A DNA stretch of 51,004 bases from Bacillota bacterium (GTDB lineage Bacteria > Bacillota > Clostridia > Acetivibrionales > DSM-1351). The notes beneath the pieces are model-generated. The model was not told the DNA's origin, did no database searches, and saw only the letters and a list, made by a program, of their open reading frames with translations. Of this stretch, positions 23,689-32,342 are shown in pieces. The position numbers and the translations under genes are program-made. The stretch lies in the NCBI GenBank assembly GCA_023392075.1, contig JAEVZU010000277.1, positions 1 to 51,004 on the forward strand. The letters are read 5' to 3'. The first letter of the stretch is position 1, and every line of letters starts with the position of its first letter.

Positions 23689-25617
23689 TTAAATAAAAAC
23701 ATCAATGTTACTGGAGCTTTTAATAAATTCCTTTTTTGCCTCCGATTCAAAATTAACAATATTAATGGGCTCATCCATAAGCCTGTAAGTAAAGTCCACA
23801 AGCCTGAAGCCTTTTTCAAGCAAACCGTTGTAAAGCTGTTTGTGGTGTTCCTTTAATACAGGAAATACCTCACTGTTTTCAAGCCTGAAATTTGTGCTTA
23901 TGTTCCTTTTGTCAACACTGAGCAAGGTATCTATCCTTCCGATATTATTACTGTCCAGTGATATAAGTACAGTCATATTGGAGGGGTCAAGTTTTTTGGA
24001 CTTGGAGCCCTTTTTCAGCATATACAGCTCACCGGTGGTATTTTGATTGAATATACTTAATGGAAGCTGCACATACGAACTGTAATTATTGAGCTGATTA
24101 ATAAAATTCACATTGCTTTCCAGATTGTTCACTATTGTGGCAGCAGCTTCCCTCATTCCCTGAGGCAGCTGCTGCAATGTGCTTTTAAGAGTCTGCAGGG
24201 CACTGTCCATGTCTTTATATAGCTTGACAGGATTAATATTTTCGCTGGTTTCATCAATCCTGACAAACAGACTTTTAAGAGTTTTTACAGCAGCTGCGAA
24301 TACCCTTTCCTCGCCGGCAAGCTGCTTTGCTGCCGCCAGTTCATCACCGGACAGCTTTCCTGAGTTCATAAGCGCAGTCAGTTCCTTATTGAACGTATTT
24401 AATAAAGTTAATTCGGATTTGCCGGGGATTGTTTCACCCTTTAGTATGTTAACCAGCTTTTCAGCCGTTGAGTTTAAGTCCGGATTATCTGTCTTGTTTA
24501 TATTCCGGCTTATATTGCCGTCACTATTAGGATTAATTCCCAACTCGTTATTTATTGTATTGTTGGCCCCATTCCCGGCAGAGTTTCCGGCAATACCTGC
24601 TTTATCACCGGTTTCCACAAGTAAATTACCTGTTTTGACCGCTGTGCTAACCTCTGGTATATTAGCTTTACCTGATGGGTTTACTTCTCCATTGACCGGT
24701 TTACCAGCCGGTTCTGCGCCCGAATCGGTTAGCTTGACTGCTTGACTTGTTTCCCCACTGTTTATCTTATTAAGAACTTCCCTGCCGGCCAGCTCAACAG
24801 TCGCCTGTGTATTTGAGGAAATCCCGGGCGCTTTTCCGTTTGCGGCAGTATTGGCCGCAGCTTTAGCCTGATCGCCTCCGGCAGCCGGAGTGCCGGTATT
24901 TTGAATTGTCGGATTACTGGTTCCCTCCCCGCCTTTTGTGGTTAATTCACCTTTTTCCGCCAGCGAAGCTATGATTTTGTGCACCAGCTTGTTTAAAGCA
25001 GAAGTGTCTGCCGCTGGTTCAGTATTGCCTTTAACCTGTGAATCCAGCAATTTTGCAAGTTCCGAGATATCATTGCTGAGCTTTAGCCGGCCGGCCAAAA
25101 GACTCTGCAGCTTGTCTATATTGTTTGTATCTTCCGACAGCCTTGAAGCAGTCAGAAAAGCTGCTTCGTTTGGCTTTAAGTCAGCATTTGCCTTTAGCAG
25201 CTCTGTCATTTTGGCAATATTCTCTGTTGTGACAGGTAAATTTTGCTCGGTCAATGCCTGCGCAATTTGCAGGTTCTGTTCGGTAAGAGGCAGTTTAAGA
25301 GCAGTCAGCGTATTCTTAATATTTTCAAAAGCCTTATCGGTTTGAGGCTGTATTGCTTTTTCAGCAGCATCAAAAGCCGGCCGGTCGTCAACAAAACCCT
25401 TAAAGGTCAAGTTCACAAATTCACCTTCAGCTGCCTCAACCGGTGCTGCTGCGGCACCTGTCACTACCGTACCGTCGGAAAATTTTAAAGTCAGCTCACT
25501 TCCGGAATTCTCAAGAATCTGAACTCTGACATTGTCACCCGGCTTTAATTTGCCCATTGTGTCAGAACCGTTATAGGTTGTATTTACTGCCGCAGATGTA
25601 AAGCTATCTATTCTCAA
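23689..25617 (-). CDS. FliK-like (YlqG-position) protein with hook-length-control C-terminal domain
   Basis: A 642-residue protein, largely low-complexity and rich in Asn, Gly, Ala and Thr between about 200 and 390. The C-terminal 130 residues (PLSIFNQNTTGELYMLKKG ... LKEHHKQLYNGLLEKGFRLVDFTYRL) resemble the flagellar hook-length control domain of FliK. It takes the place of ylqG, next to the FlhB-like gene, and FliK and FlhB interact to switch flagellar export, so the pair may be functionally linked. TTG start, with GGGGTGAT upstream. The repetitive middle is what one would expect of a molecular ruler. Confidence 0.72.
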   Translation of the reverse strand: MRIDSFTSAAVNTTYNGSDTMGKLKPGDNVRVQILENSGSELTLKFSDGTVVTGAAAAPVEAAEGEFVNLTFKGFVDDRPAFDAAEKAIQPQTDKAFENIKNTLTALKLPLTEQNLQIAQALTEQNLPVTTENIAKMTELLKANADLKPNEAAFLTASRLSEDTNNIDKLQSLLAGRLKLSNDISELAKLLDSQVKGNTEPAADTSALNKLVHKIIASLAEKGELTTKGGEGTSNPTIQNTGTPAAGGDQAKAAANTAANGKAPGISSNTQATVELAGREVLNKINSGETSQAVKLTDSGAEPAGKPVNGEVNPSGKANIPEVSTAVKTGNLLVETGDKAGIAGNSAGNGANNTINNELGINPNSDGNISRNINKTDNPDLNSTAEKLVNILKGETIPGKSELTLLNTFNKELTALMNSGKLSGDELAAAKQLAGEERVFAAAVKTLKSLFVRIDETSENINPVKLYKDMDSALQTLKSTLQQLPQGMREAAATIVNNLESNVNFINQLNNYSSYVQLPLSIFNQNTTGELYMLKKGSKSKKLDPSNMTVLISLDSNNIGRIDTLLSVDKRNISTNFRLENSEVFPVLKEHHKQLYNGLLEKGFRLVDFTYRLMDEPINIVNFESEAKKEFIKSSSNIDVFI

Positions 25618-25638
25618 ACCATATCACCCCACAATATA

Positions 25639-26406
25639 TCAATCGGTAAAGTTTTTTACAAAGCTTAATCTATGTATCGGACAAAGTCCGAATTTTTTAA
25701 TAGCGGAAATATGCTGGGGTGTTGCATAGCCTTTATGTACTGCAAATCCGTATTCCGGATACATGGGGTCAAGTTCTTTCAAAATTCTGTCCCTGGTCAC
25801 TTTTGCCAGAATTGATGCGGCCGCAATTGAAAAACTAAGACTGTCACCTTTAATTATGGGGACTTGTTTTGCCTTAATATTTTCAAGCCTGACTGCATCC
25901 AGTAAAATGCAGTCCGCCGGCGGCTTTAGTTGTTCAATGGCTCCTGCCATGGCTTTTTTTGTAGCATTTAATATATTTATGTCATCTATGCACTTTTCGT
26001 CAATGGCCTGTATTCCATAGGCAAGTGCCTTTTCCTTAATTGTTTCAAACAAAGCTTCTCTCTGTGCCTCGCTCAATTTCTTGGAATCATTTACACCCTC
26101 TATAGTCACACCTTCCGGGAAAACCACAGCCGCCGCAACAACAGGGCCTGCCAGTGGTCCTCTGCCGGCCTCATCCACACCCGCTATGTATCTGAACCCT
26201 TCTTCCCGGGCCTGTTTTTCAAAGGACAGCAGCTTTTCAAGCCTCTCTGCTTCTGCTTTCTGCTTTTCCTTAAGCCTATAATATCTTTCAAGGAGCTTTG
26301 CGACTCCCGAGCCCTGGTTCCCGAAAGTCAAAAGATAGTCAATTGCCTCATCCACCGACTTTTCCCGAATCTGTTCCTGTATTTCCTTAAGGGATAATTT
26401 TACCAT
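25639..26406 (-). CDS. rnhB: Ribonuclease HII
   Basis: Endonuclease that cuts RNA in RNA-DNA hybrids and at single ribonucleotides. The 255 residues show the catalytic block AGVDEAGRGPLAGPVVAAAVV (Asp78, Glu79), then VNDSKKLSEAQRE, Asp in CILLDAV, and the C-terminal KGYATPQHISAIKKFGLCPIHRLSF. It carries the N-terminal extension of about 70 residues common in Bacillus/Clostridium RNase HII. Start at 26406 has GGGGAGGAAG; the 9-codon upstream extension is unlikely. Between it and rbgA sits a foreign solute-binding protein gene on the other strand. Confidence 0.96.
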   Translation of the reverse strand: MVKLSLKEIQEQIREKSVDEAIDYLLTFGNQGSGVAKLLERYYRLKEKQKAEAERLEKLLSFEKQAREEGFRYIAGVDEAGRGPLAGPVVAAAVVFPEGVTIEGVNDSKKLSEAQREALFETIKEKALAYGIQAIDEKCIDDINILNATKKAMAGAIEQLKPPADCILLDAVRLENIKAKQVPIIKGDSLSFSIAAASILAKVTRDRILKELDPMYPEYGFAVHKGYATPQHISAIKKFGLCPIHRLSFVKNFTD

Positions 26407-26517
26407 ACTTCCTCCCCGACTGAATTTTCGCATAATTTTATTAACTATGTATACTTTACTACAGAATTAAGGTGTTGGCTAGTGTCATAATATATTGAAT
26501 TCAGTTGCATTTCGTCA

Positions 26518-26546
26518 TTGGAATAACGGATCAAATATGTTATAAT
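26518..26546 (+). promoter_or_regulatory. Sigma-A-type promoter of the solute-binding protein gene
   Basis: TTGGAA (26518-26523), 17-base spacer, TATAAT (26541-26546); ends 34 bases before the ATG at 26581, which has CCGGAGG in front. Confidence 0.75.
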
Positions 26547-26580
26547 TTCTATAATTGGGATATAAAACCGGAGGTAAAAA

Positions 26581-28089
26581 ATGAAAGACATAATGAAAAA
26601 TTCTTATGGCAAAATGGTAATCATTCTCTGTTTTCTGTTTATTCTGTCCTTTAATTTCGGCTATCTTCAAACTGCCAACGCAGAACCTGATACACTGAAT
26701 GATTCACTGAATTTGGAGCAGGTCAAACTGAATTGGATTGTTCCGGGCAGTGGTGACCAGGAGGACAATGACGCAGTCGAAAAGGAAATAAATTTATATC
26801 TTGAGGAAAAAATCAATGCCACTCTTGATCTGGTTACCTGTTCCTGGGGTGAGTATGACACAAAATTGAGAACCATCATTGCGGCCGGTATGCCTTTTGA
26901 TATCAATTTCACTTCAAATTGGTCTGCCGACTACAGAAAACTTGCATCATATTCAGTTTACAAGGATATCACCGATATGCTTGACACCTATGCTCCCAAA
27001 ACCAAAGCCCTGCTTGGTAAAGATATTTTAAAAGGTGCCGAAATCAATGGCCGCATATACGCTGTCCCTGTATACAACTCATCTGTTGCCGATAGTTATG
27101 GCATTCTCCTTAACAATAACCTTGTTAAAAAATACAAAATAGTTACCACCAAAATAAAAAAATTGCAGGACCTGGAGCCAATTCTCAAAACCATTAAGGC
27201 CGGGGAGAAAAAAACAATTGCCTTCTATCCCTTTTTTAAATCGGGAAGCGACGGTGTGATTAACACGCTCAACTATGATAAGCTTATCTATGAATCTCCC
27301 GGAGCAGTTTTAAGAGATGGAAAGAGTACCAAAGTGATAAACGAATTTGAATCCAATGATGCTCAAACTCTGTTTTCATTAATGAATAAATGGTATAAGG
27401 CAGGTTATATTCCAAAGTCGGCCTCCGACTCTCAATTCTACGTAAAAAATAATAAAAATATTTTTGCAATGTATTCAAAGCTCTCTCCTGTTACCTGTGA
27501 ATACTTATTATCAGACGACAATATTGATATGGTTCCTGTTCAGCTTGGCAATTCTGCAATCACAACAACCGGTGTTACTACCCTGATGCAGGCAATATCA
27601 TCCGAATCGGAAAATCCCGAACGTGCACTGATGCTGCTGGAACTGGTAAATACCGACAAAAAGCTCTCCAACCTTATTAATTTCGGTATAGAAGGATTGC
27701 ATTACAAGAAAACAGGAACAAATACCATTACTCAACTGCCAAAAGGTAAAAGCAGCTATAATCCTTCCACTCCGTGGATCTTTGGTAATGAGACCCTGAC
27801 CTATTCCCTGCCCGGGAGAAACCCTGATGTCTGGAAAAAACTTGATGAAAGCGTTAAAACTTCAGTTGCCTCCCCTTTGCTTGGCTTTGCATTCGATCCC
27901 GCTCCGGTATCGGAAGAAGTATTAAAAATAGGGAATATCCGAAATAAATATCTTACGGACCTGTCCTTTGGAAAAGTCAATCCGGCTACAACACTTTCCA
28001 AAATGAACAGTGAAATGAAAAAAGCCGGCCTGCAAAAGGTATTGACCGAAATGCAGAAACAGGTGGATAAATTTAAAAATATAAAATAA
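26581..28089 (+). CDS. Extracellular solute-binding protein with DUF3502-like C-terminus
   Basis: A 502-residue secreted protein of the family 1 sugar-binding type. A signal peptide ends near LQTANAEP; no lipobox cysteine is present, unlike most Gram-positive binding proteins. The mature part contains EKEINLYLEEKINATLDL and DINFTSNWSADY. The C-terminus (GFAFDPAPVSEEV ... LQKVLTEMQKQVDKF) matches the DUF3502 pattern of oligosaccharide-binding proteins. It has its own strong promoter and terminator and lies against the direction of the surrounding ribosomal genes, with no transporter partners, so it looks inserted. Free secretion without an anchor is odd for a binding protein. Confidence 0.85.
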   Translation: MKDIMKNSYGKMVIILCFLFILSFNFGYLQTANAEPDTLNDSLNLEQVKLNWIVPGSGDQEDNDAVEKEINLYLEEKINATLDLVTCSWGEYDTKLRTIIAAGMPFDINFTSNWSADYRKLASYSVYKDITDMLDTYAPKTKALLGKDILKGAEINGRIYAVPVYNSSVADSYGILLNNNLVKKYKIVTTKIKKLQDLEPILKTIKAGEKKTIAFYPFFKSGSDGVINTLNYDKLIYESPGAVLRDGKSTKVINEFESNDAQTLFSLMNKWYKAGYIPKSASDSQFYVKNNKNIFAMYSKLSPVTCEYLLSDDNIDMVPVQLGNSAITTTGVTTLMQAISSESENPERALMLLELVNTDKKLSNLINFGIEGLHYKKTGTNTITQLPKGKSSYNPSTPWIFGNETLTYSLPGRNPDVWKKLDESVKTSVASPLLGFAFDPAPVSEEVLKIGNIRNKYLTDLSFGKVNPATTLSKMNSEMKKAGLQKVLTEMQKQVDKFKNIK

Positions 28090-28132
28090 TAATAATACTT
28101 TACTGAGCCTCTGATACACATTTAAAAGATAA

Positions 28133-28187
28133 AAACCACAGGTATTGATATTCTGCGGTATTGCGCATGAATCAATTCCTGTGGTTT
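28133..28187. terminator. Bidirectional terminator between the binding protein and rbgA
   Basis: Perfect 10-bp outer arms AAACCACAGG / CCTGTGGTTT with an inner ATTGAT/ATCAAT pairing; T-rich on the plus side (TTTGTTTTTAG) and on the minus side (TTTTTATC). Serves both convergent genes. Confidence 0.85.
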
Positions 28188-28232
28188 GTTTTTAGAATTC
28201 ATATGGAACGCATATTTTAATTTGAAATTCAG

Positions 28233-29180
28233 TTACTCTGCCAGGTCAGTATCTGCCTTTGCGTCTGCTTTCGTATCCGTTTTTGCATCTGATCCAGCTT
28301 CTATATCCACCCTTGTCTCTTCCCTGTCTCCGGGCTTTTCAAGAGTTATTCTGCCGATTTTTCCGCCCCTGAACTCATCAAGAACTATGGCAGATATCCT
28401 GGAATAGTCGATCTGTCCTTTTGAAATAATACAGCCTCTCTTTCGGGCAACCGTTTCCAAAAGCTCCAGAGGTTCAATATCCTTCAATATTTCGGAATCA
28501 AGCTTGAATCTGGCACAAAGTTCGGCCGGATAGTTTTTTGAAAGCCTGGCGAGCAATTCCATGGCAGCTTCACCGGTATCCATTATGTCGTCTTTTATTG
28601 CACCTGTAAAGGCCAGATTCATACCTACTTCCTGATCCTCAAACTTTGGCCACAATATACCCGGAGTGTCCAGCAATTCTATTTCCGAATTAATCCTTAT
28701 CCACTGTTTTCCTCTTGTGACACCGGGCCTGTCCCCTGTTACAGCCGTTGCCCTTCCCACAATCTTATTTATGAAAGAGGATTTACCCACATTTGGAATA
28801 CCAACTACCATGGTTCTTACAGGGGTAAAGAGCTTCCCCTTTGCCTTATCTCTTTCAATCTTTTCCGACATGAGCTCTCTGGCACGGGCTTTTACTTCAT
28901 TCAAACCCTTGCCGTTTATTGAATTTATCAAAATGCATTTTATTCCCTGCTCGGCATACCATTGTACCCATTGTCCTGATATGCGCTCGTCTGCAAGATC
29001 GGATTTATTAAAAGCAATAAGTCTCGGCTTATTATTTATCAAAGTATTAATTTCGGGATTTCTGCTGCTGAAAGGTATTCTGGCGTCAAGCAGTTCTATA
29101 ATGACGTCAACCAGCTTTAAATTTTCGGCAATAAGCCTTCTGGTCTTAGCCATATGTCCCGGAAACCATTGTATATTCAT
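28233..29180 (-). CDS. rbgA: Ribosome biogenesis GTPase RbgA (YlqF)
   Basis: Circularly permuted GTPase needed for late 50S assembly. The 315 residues start MNIQWFPGHMAKTRR, with motif order G4 (NKSDLAD near 57), G1 (GIPNVGKSSF near 128), G3 (DTPGILWP), as expected for the permuted family. The C-terminus ends in a short degenerate repeat of Ala/Asp/Lys/Thr (DAKTDTKADAKADTD) not needed by the family and probably expanded by slippage. It is directly downstream of lepB and belongs to the conserved rplS-lepB-rbgA-rnhB row. Confidence 0.96.
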   Translation of the reverse strand: MNIQWFPGHMAKTRRLIAENLKLVDVIIELLDARIPFSSRNPEINTLINNKPRLIAFNKSDLADERISGQWVQWYAEQGIKCILINSINGKGLNEVKARARELMSEKIERDKAKGKLFTPVRTMVVGIPNVGKSSFINKIVGRATAVTGDRPGVTRGKQWIRINSEIELLDTPGILWPKFEDQEVGMNLAFTGAIKDDIMDTGEAAMELLARLSKNYPAELCARFKLDSEILKDIEPLELLETVARKRGCIISKGQIDYSRISAIVLDEFRGGKIGRITLEKPGDREETRVDIEAGSDAKTDTKADAKADTDLAE

Positions 29181-29220
29181 CTGATTCTCCTTTGTATAAA
29201 GTTGTCCGCTTAACCGGAGG

Positions 29221-29904
29221 CTACTTTAGTCCGCCGAATTTTGATAAAGGCCAGATTCTCAGTACGGCCTTACCGATAACAGAATCCACGTCTATTGGTC
29301 CTACCTCGCTGGATCTTGAATCCAGACTTTGTTCTCTATTATCACCCATTACAAACAACTTATTCTCAGGAACAGTAAAAGGAAGCTGCATGCCTTTTGA
29401 CTCGGTAATTCCTTTTACATAGGGCTCTTCAAGCTTTTTATACTCATTTTCGCCGGGAGCTTTTCTATAAACAAAACCATCCCGTATATCAATCTGATCC
29501 CCGGGCAGGCCGATAACCCTCTTTATATAATCCACTTCACCAGGATTTCTTATGGGTAAATACCTGAAAATATTTTTAAATTGTCCTTCTTCATGCATAA
29601 ACACGATTATATCACCGTGTTTGGGCTCACTGAAAAAATATCCGGTTTTGTAAACAATGACGTTATGTCCTTCAAACAGCGTATTTTCCATAGATACCAT
29701 ATTTACCTGGTAGGTTGAAAAAATGAACGCCTTTATCAGCATGGATATCAATACTGCTGCAACAATAACAATAGCCCACTCAAAAATTTCTCTGCCTATA
29801 GAATTTTTTTTCTTTGGTTTTATATCAGAAGACTGCTTGTCTTTATTTTCAGTATTCAATTTTTCTGATTTTTCTTCATTATTCTCATAGCTTTGATTCT
29901 CCAT
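29221..29904 (-). CDS. lepB: Signal peptidase I
   Basis: Membrane serine peptidase that removes signal peptides. The 227 residues have a polar, Lys/Glu-rich N-terminus, one membrane segment (about 42-62), then the catalytic serine in SMENTL (Ser71) and lysine in DYIKRVIGLPGD (Lys128), and the GDNREQSLDSR box. The usual proline after SMxP is replaced by Asn, which is tolerated in Gram-positive enzymes. I chose the ATG at 29904, with CGAGGTG well spaced. The position between rplS and rbgA matches many Clostridia. Confidence 0.95.
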   Translation of the reverse strand: MENQSYENNEEKSEKLNTENKDKQSSDIKPKKKNSIGREIFEWAIVIVAAVLISMLIKAFIFSTYQVNMVSMENTLFEGHNVIVYKTGYFFSEPKHGDIIVFMHEEGQFKNIFRYLPIRNPGEVDYIKRVIGLPGDQIDIRDGFVYRKAPGENEYKKLEEPYVKGITESKGMQLPFTVPENKLFVMGDNREQSLDSRSSEVGPIDVDSVIGKAVLRIWPLSKFGGLK

Positions 29905-30047
29905 AGGAAACACCTCGTAGACTTTTATTTATTTAAAAAACATCAAACCGTTTCTATTATATATAAAAACACAAAATTATACAAATTACAATTATTTAAC
30001 ATCACAAAAAACTAAAACGGTAAATTTATCCCCCGGAACAAACTAAA

Positions 30048-30075
30048 AACCTAGAGACGTTACCGCCTCTAGGTT
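30048..30075 (-). terminator. Terminator after rplS
   Basis: Arms AACCTAGAG / CTCTAGGTT, 10-base loop, TTTTTAG after it on the minus strand; 32 bases beyond the rplS stop. lepB downstream therefore has its own start or relies on readthrough. Confidence 0.85.
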
Positions 30076-30106
30076 TTCTGCTGTGTTCACACCGAACACG
30101 TATGAC

Positions 30107-30457
30107 TTATTTAGTGTCAAGTCTTTCCTTAACTTTGGCAGCCTTACCAACTCTGTCACGCAGATAGTATAGTTTAGCTCTTCTAACAACACCTTTTCTA
30201 ACTACATCGATATGATCGATTCTTGGTGAGTTAACAGGGAAAATTCTTTCAACACCAACACCGTAGGATACTCTTCTTACAGTAAAAGTTTCTTTTAAAC
30301 CCGAACCTTTCAAAGCTATAACAGTACCTTCGAATACCTGGATTCTTTCCCTGGTTCCTTCTTTAATCTTAGCATGAACCTTAATAAAATCACCAATTTC
30401 CAATTTAGGAAGGTCAGTTCTTATCTGTTCATTTTCAATTGACTTCAATATATCCAT
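30107..30457 (-). CDS. rplS: 50S ribosomal protein L19
   Basis: Large-subunit protein at the 30S/50S interface. The 116 residues show all family blocks: MDILKSIENEQIRTDLPKLEIGD, then KEGTRERIQVFEGTVI, FTVRRVSYGVGVERIFP and RAKLYYLRDRVGKAAKVKE. AGGAAGGAGG lies upstream of the ATG. It is normally right behind trmD; here the two are separated and inverted. A structured leader (30473-30517) and good promoter precede it. Confidence 0.98.
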   Translation of the reverse strand: MDILKSIENEQIRTDLPKLEIGDFIKVHAKIKEGTRERIQVFEGTVIALKGSGLKETFTVRRVSYGVGVERIFPVNSPRIDHIDVVRKGVVRRAKLYYLRDRVGKAAKVKERLDTK

Positions 30458-30472
30458 TTGTAAATTCCTCCT

Positions 30473-30517
30473 TCCTCTCCTAGATGTTCGTGCATCTGTA
30501 CAACCCTGTGCAGAGGA
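30473..30517 (-). promoter_or_regulatory. Structured leader of rplS, L19-leader-like
   Basis: The 5' UTR folds into an outer stem TCCTCT / AGAGGA with an inner GATG/CATC hairpin right before the AGGAGG ribosome site. Firmicutes rplS mRNAs are known to carry an L19 autoregulatory leader (Rfam L19_leader); similarity here is judged from position and fold, not alignment. Confidence 0.5.
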
Positions 30518-30541
30518 CCATCCGTATTACACACGCAGAAT

Positions 30542-30571
30542 ATTATAGCATAATGTTTAATAAACTGTAAA
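30542..30571 (-). promoter_or_regulatory. rplS promoter
   Basis: TTTACA (complement of 30566-30571), 18-base spacer, TATAAT (complement of 30542-30547), placing the start about 75 bases ahead of the gene, just enough for the leader hairpin. Confidence 0.7.
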
Positions 30572-30619
30572 GATTTTTTTGATTTTTTGCCTGTAACTAT
30601 CAGTTTTGCAGTTCGGGTG

Positions 30620-31141
30620 CTACTTGCTAAAGTCCCTGTATAACAGGCTCGGCTGAATGCCGGTATTGTTCTGGTATTTGCCGCTGGTGTATTTTTCGTA
30701 TTCTCCTTCAATTGAATGATAGTAAATCTGGCATATTTCAACATCAGGATAAACCTTTATCGGCTGGATGCAATAAATCTCCAGGGTCCAATACCCCGAA
30801 AAGCCCACATCTCCAAACCCGGCCGTCACATGAATAAAAAGCCCAAGCCTTCCGATTGAAGATCTGCCCTCCAGCATGGGCACATAATTTTCCGTCCTTG
30901 TATATTCTTTTGTTCTGCCCAGATAAAGCCTATGAGGTTCCAATACCAGACCTTCATCGGGTATGACAAGATTTTTAGCTTTGTTTTCCTTCTTCATATC
31001 CAGACACATATCCTCATATACCAGCAATTCATTGTGCAGTTTCAAATTGTAACTGTTGGGATTCAGCTGAGCCGGGTTGAAAGGTTCAATAAAAATATCC
31101 CGGTCCAATCTGTTTTGTATTTCCTTACCTGACAAGATCAT
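30620..31141 (-). CDS. dcd: dCTP deaminase
   Basis: Trimeric enzyme that converts dCTP to dUTP (in some relatives also on to dUMP) for thymidylate synthesis. The 173 residues show the family blocks MILSGKEIQNRL, QLNPNSYNLKLHNEL, the active-site EGRSSIGRLGLFIHVTAGFGDVGFSG and the C-terminal IYYHSIEG...KYQNNTGIQPS. Length is typical. It precedes rplS in the same direction, separated by the rplS promoter; its neighbour on the other side is an oxidoreductase. Confidence 0.95.
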   Translation of the reverse strand: MILSGKEIQNRLDRDIFIEPFNPAQLNPNSYNLKLHNELLVYEDMCLDMKKENKAKNLVIPDEGLVLEPHRLYLGRTKEYTRTENYVPMLEGRSSIGRLGLFIHVTAGFGDVGFSGYWTLEIYCIQPIKVYPDVEICQIYYHSIEGEYEKYTSGKYQNNTGIQPSLLYRDFSK

Positions 31142-31168
31142 ATTTTTCCCCTCCCGCTATTTCCATAT

Positions 31169-32161
31169 CTACGATTTATCCGCATTATCCGCAGCAAAAA
31201 CCACTCCTGCATCTTTTCTGGCCCTTACAGCAGTTTCGGTAACTGTCAGGGAGTGGTCCAGCAATCCGTAACATTTTTTATAGTCACTGTTTTCATATAT
31301 ATCGGCAAACTCTTTTATTTCATACACAAACCTATTGGATCCAGCATGATAATTATGCGTTTCAACACTGTCACCTGTTCCAATCTCAAATGAAGTACAA
31401 CTGTTAACCGGGCTATTTACCCTTATATACCCCTTTGTTCCCTGGATAATTGCAAAATTGGGGCTATAGGTGTCCTTTGCCCCCGTGCACTCACATATAA
31501 AGTCATCATATCTGAGAATAACAATGCCCGATGTATCAATGCCGTTACCTGCAATGTTGGCTGCATATTTTACTTCCCTTGGGCTGCCGAACAAACCGAT
31601 TACAAAGTGTAGATTGTAAATGTTAATATCCGCCAGGGCACCTCCTGAAAATTCAGGGCTGAAAATATTTGTTACCTCCCCCAACAGAAATTTGTCATAC
31701 CTGCTGGAATACTGAGAATAATTACATTGCACCAGTTTCAAATCTCCTATTCTTCCAATATGCTCTTTTACCTTCTTATAGTTTGGGAAATGTATGGTTG
31801 TAATTGCCTCAAATAAAAACAATTCCTTATCCCGAGCCAGCTCTATCAAGGTTTTAGCTTCCTCCACCGTAGATGTAAACGGCTTTTCGCATATTACATG
31901 TTTTCCCTTCTGCAAGGCCTGTAAGGCCTGCTTGAAATGAAGACTGTTTGGAGATGCTATATAAATAAAATCAACGTCACCGTCGGAAAGTAATTCATCG
32001 TAATCTGTGTAAATGCTTTTTACATTGAATTTATCCGCTAACGCCCTGGCCGTTTCTTCCTTTCTTGAAAAAACAGCCGTACATTCAACATTCTCCACCT
32101 GTTCTATTCCTGTTAAAAAATCTTCAACAATGGCTCCGGTTCCCACAGTACCTATTTTCAT
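31169..32161 (-). CDS. Gfo/Idh/MocA-family NAD(P)-dependent oxidoreductase
   Basis: A 330-residue Rossmann oxidoreductase: nucleotide-binding start MKIGTVGTGAIVEDF, then DYDELLSDGDVDFIYIASPNSLH and the diagnostic EKPF (KHVICEKPFTSTVEEA). The C-terminal dehydrogenase domain begins with FSGGALADINIYNLHFVIGLFG. Substrates are commonly sugars, inositols or their derivatives and cannot be read here. It follows 180 bases after rsgA in the same direction and ends 27 bases before dcd. Confidence 0.9.
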   Translation of the reverse strand: MKIGTVGTGAIVEDFLTGIEQVENVECTAVFSRKEETARALADKFNVKSIYTDYDELLSDGDVDFIYIASPNSLHFKQALQALQKGKHVICEKPFTSTVEEAKTLIELARDKELFLFEAITTIHFPNYKKVKEHIGRIGDLKLVQCNYSQYSSRYDKFLLGEVTNIFSPEFSGGALADINIYNLHFVIGLFGSPREVKYAANIAGNGIDTSGIVILRYDDFICECTGAKDTYSPNFAIIQGTKGYIRVNSPVNSCTSFEIGTGDSVETHNYHAGSNRFVYEIKEFADIYENSDYKKCYGLLDHSLTVTETAVRARKDAGVVFAADNADKS

Positions 32162-32254
32162 TGACTTACCTCGTATTTAAGTATTTTGACTGCAATATTT
32201 GGCTCTACTGATTTATATTATAATAGGAGTGCCGCAAAATTGAAACAATTTCAA

Positions 32255-32320
32255 TTATTCCACCCTCCCATCATCAATATCAAACTCTGAACTTTTTTCA
32301 CTTCTGATTTCAATCTTCAT
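32255..32320 (-). CDS. Putative 21-residue ORF after rsgA
   Basis: An ATG six bases behind a good GGAGG opens a short acidic peptide (MKIEIRSEKSSEFDIDD..., stop TAA) 23 bases after the rsgA stop. It has no recognisable relation and may be a decayed gene start or simply a chance frame with a good ribosome site. Confidence 0.25.
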   Translation of the reverse strand: MKIEIRSEKSSEFDIDDGRVE

Positions 32321-32342
32321 ACTCATCCTCCAATTACATCAT

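Noticed and set aside
23689..25617. Long open frames on the plus strand opposite the FliK-like gene (for example 24179-24745 and 24938-25345)
   Set aside because: They mirror the low-complexity codons of the real gene, have no supported start sites, and the encoded proteins are Ser/Leu/Phe-rich shadows.
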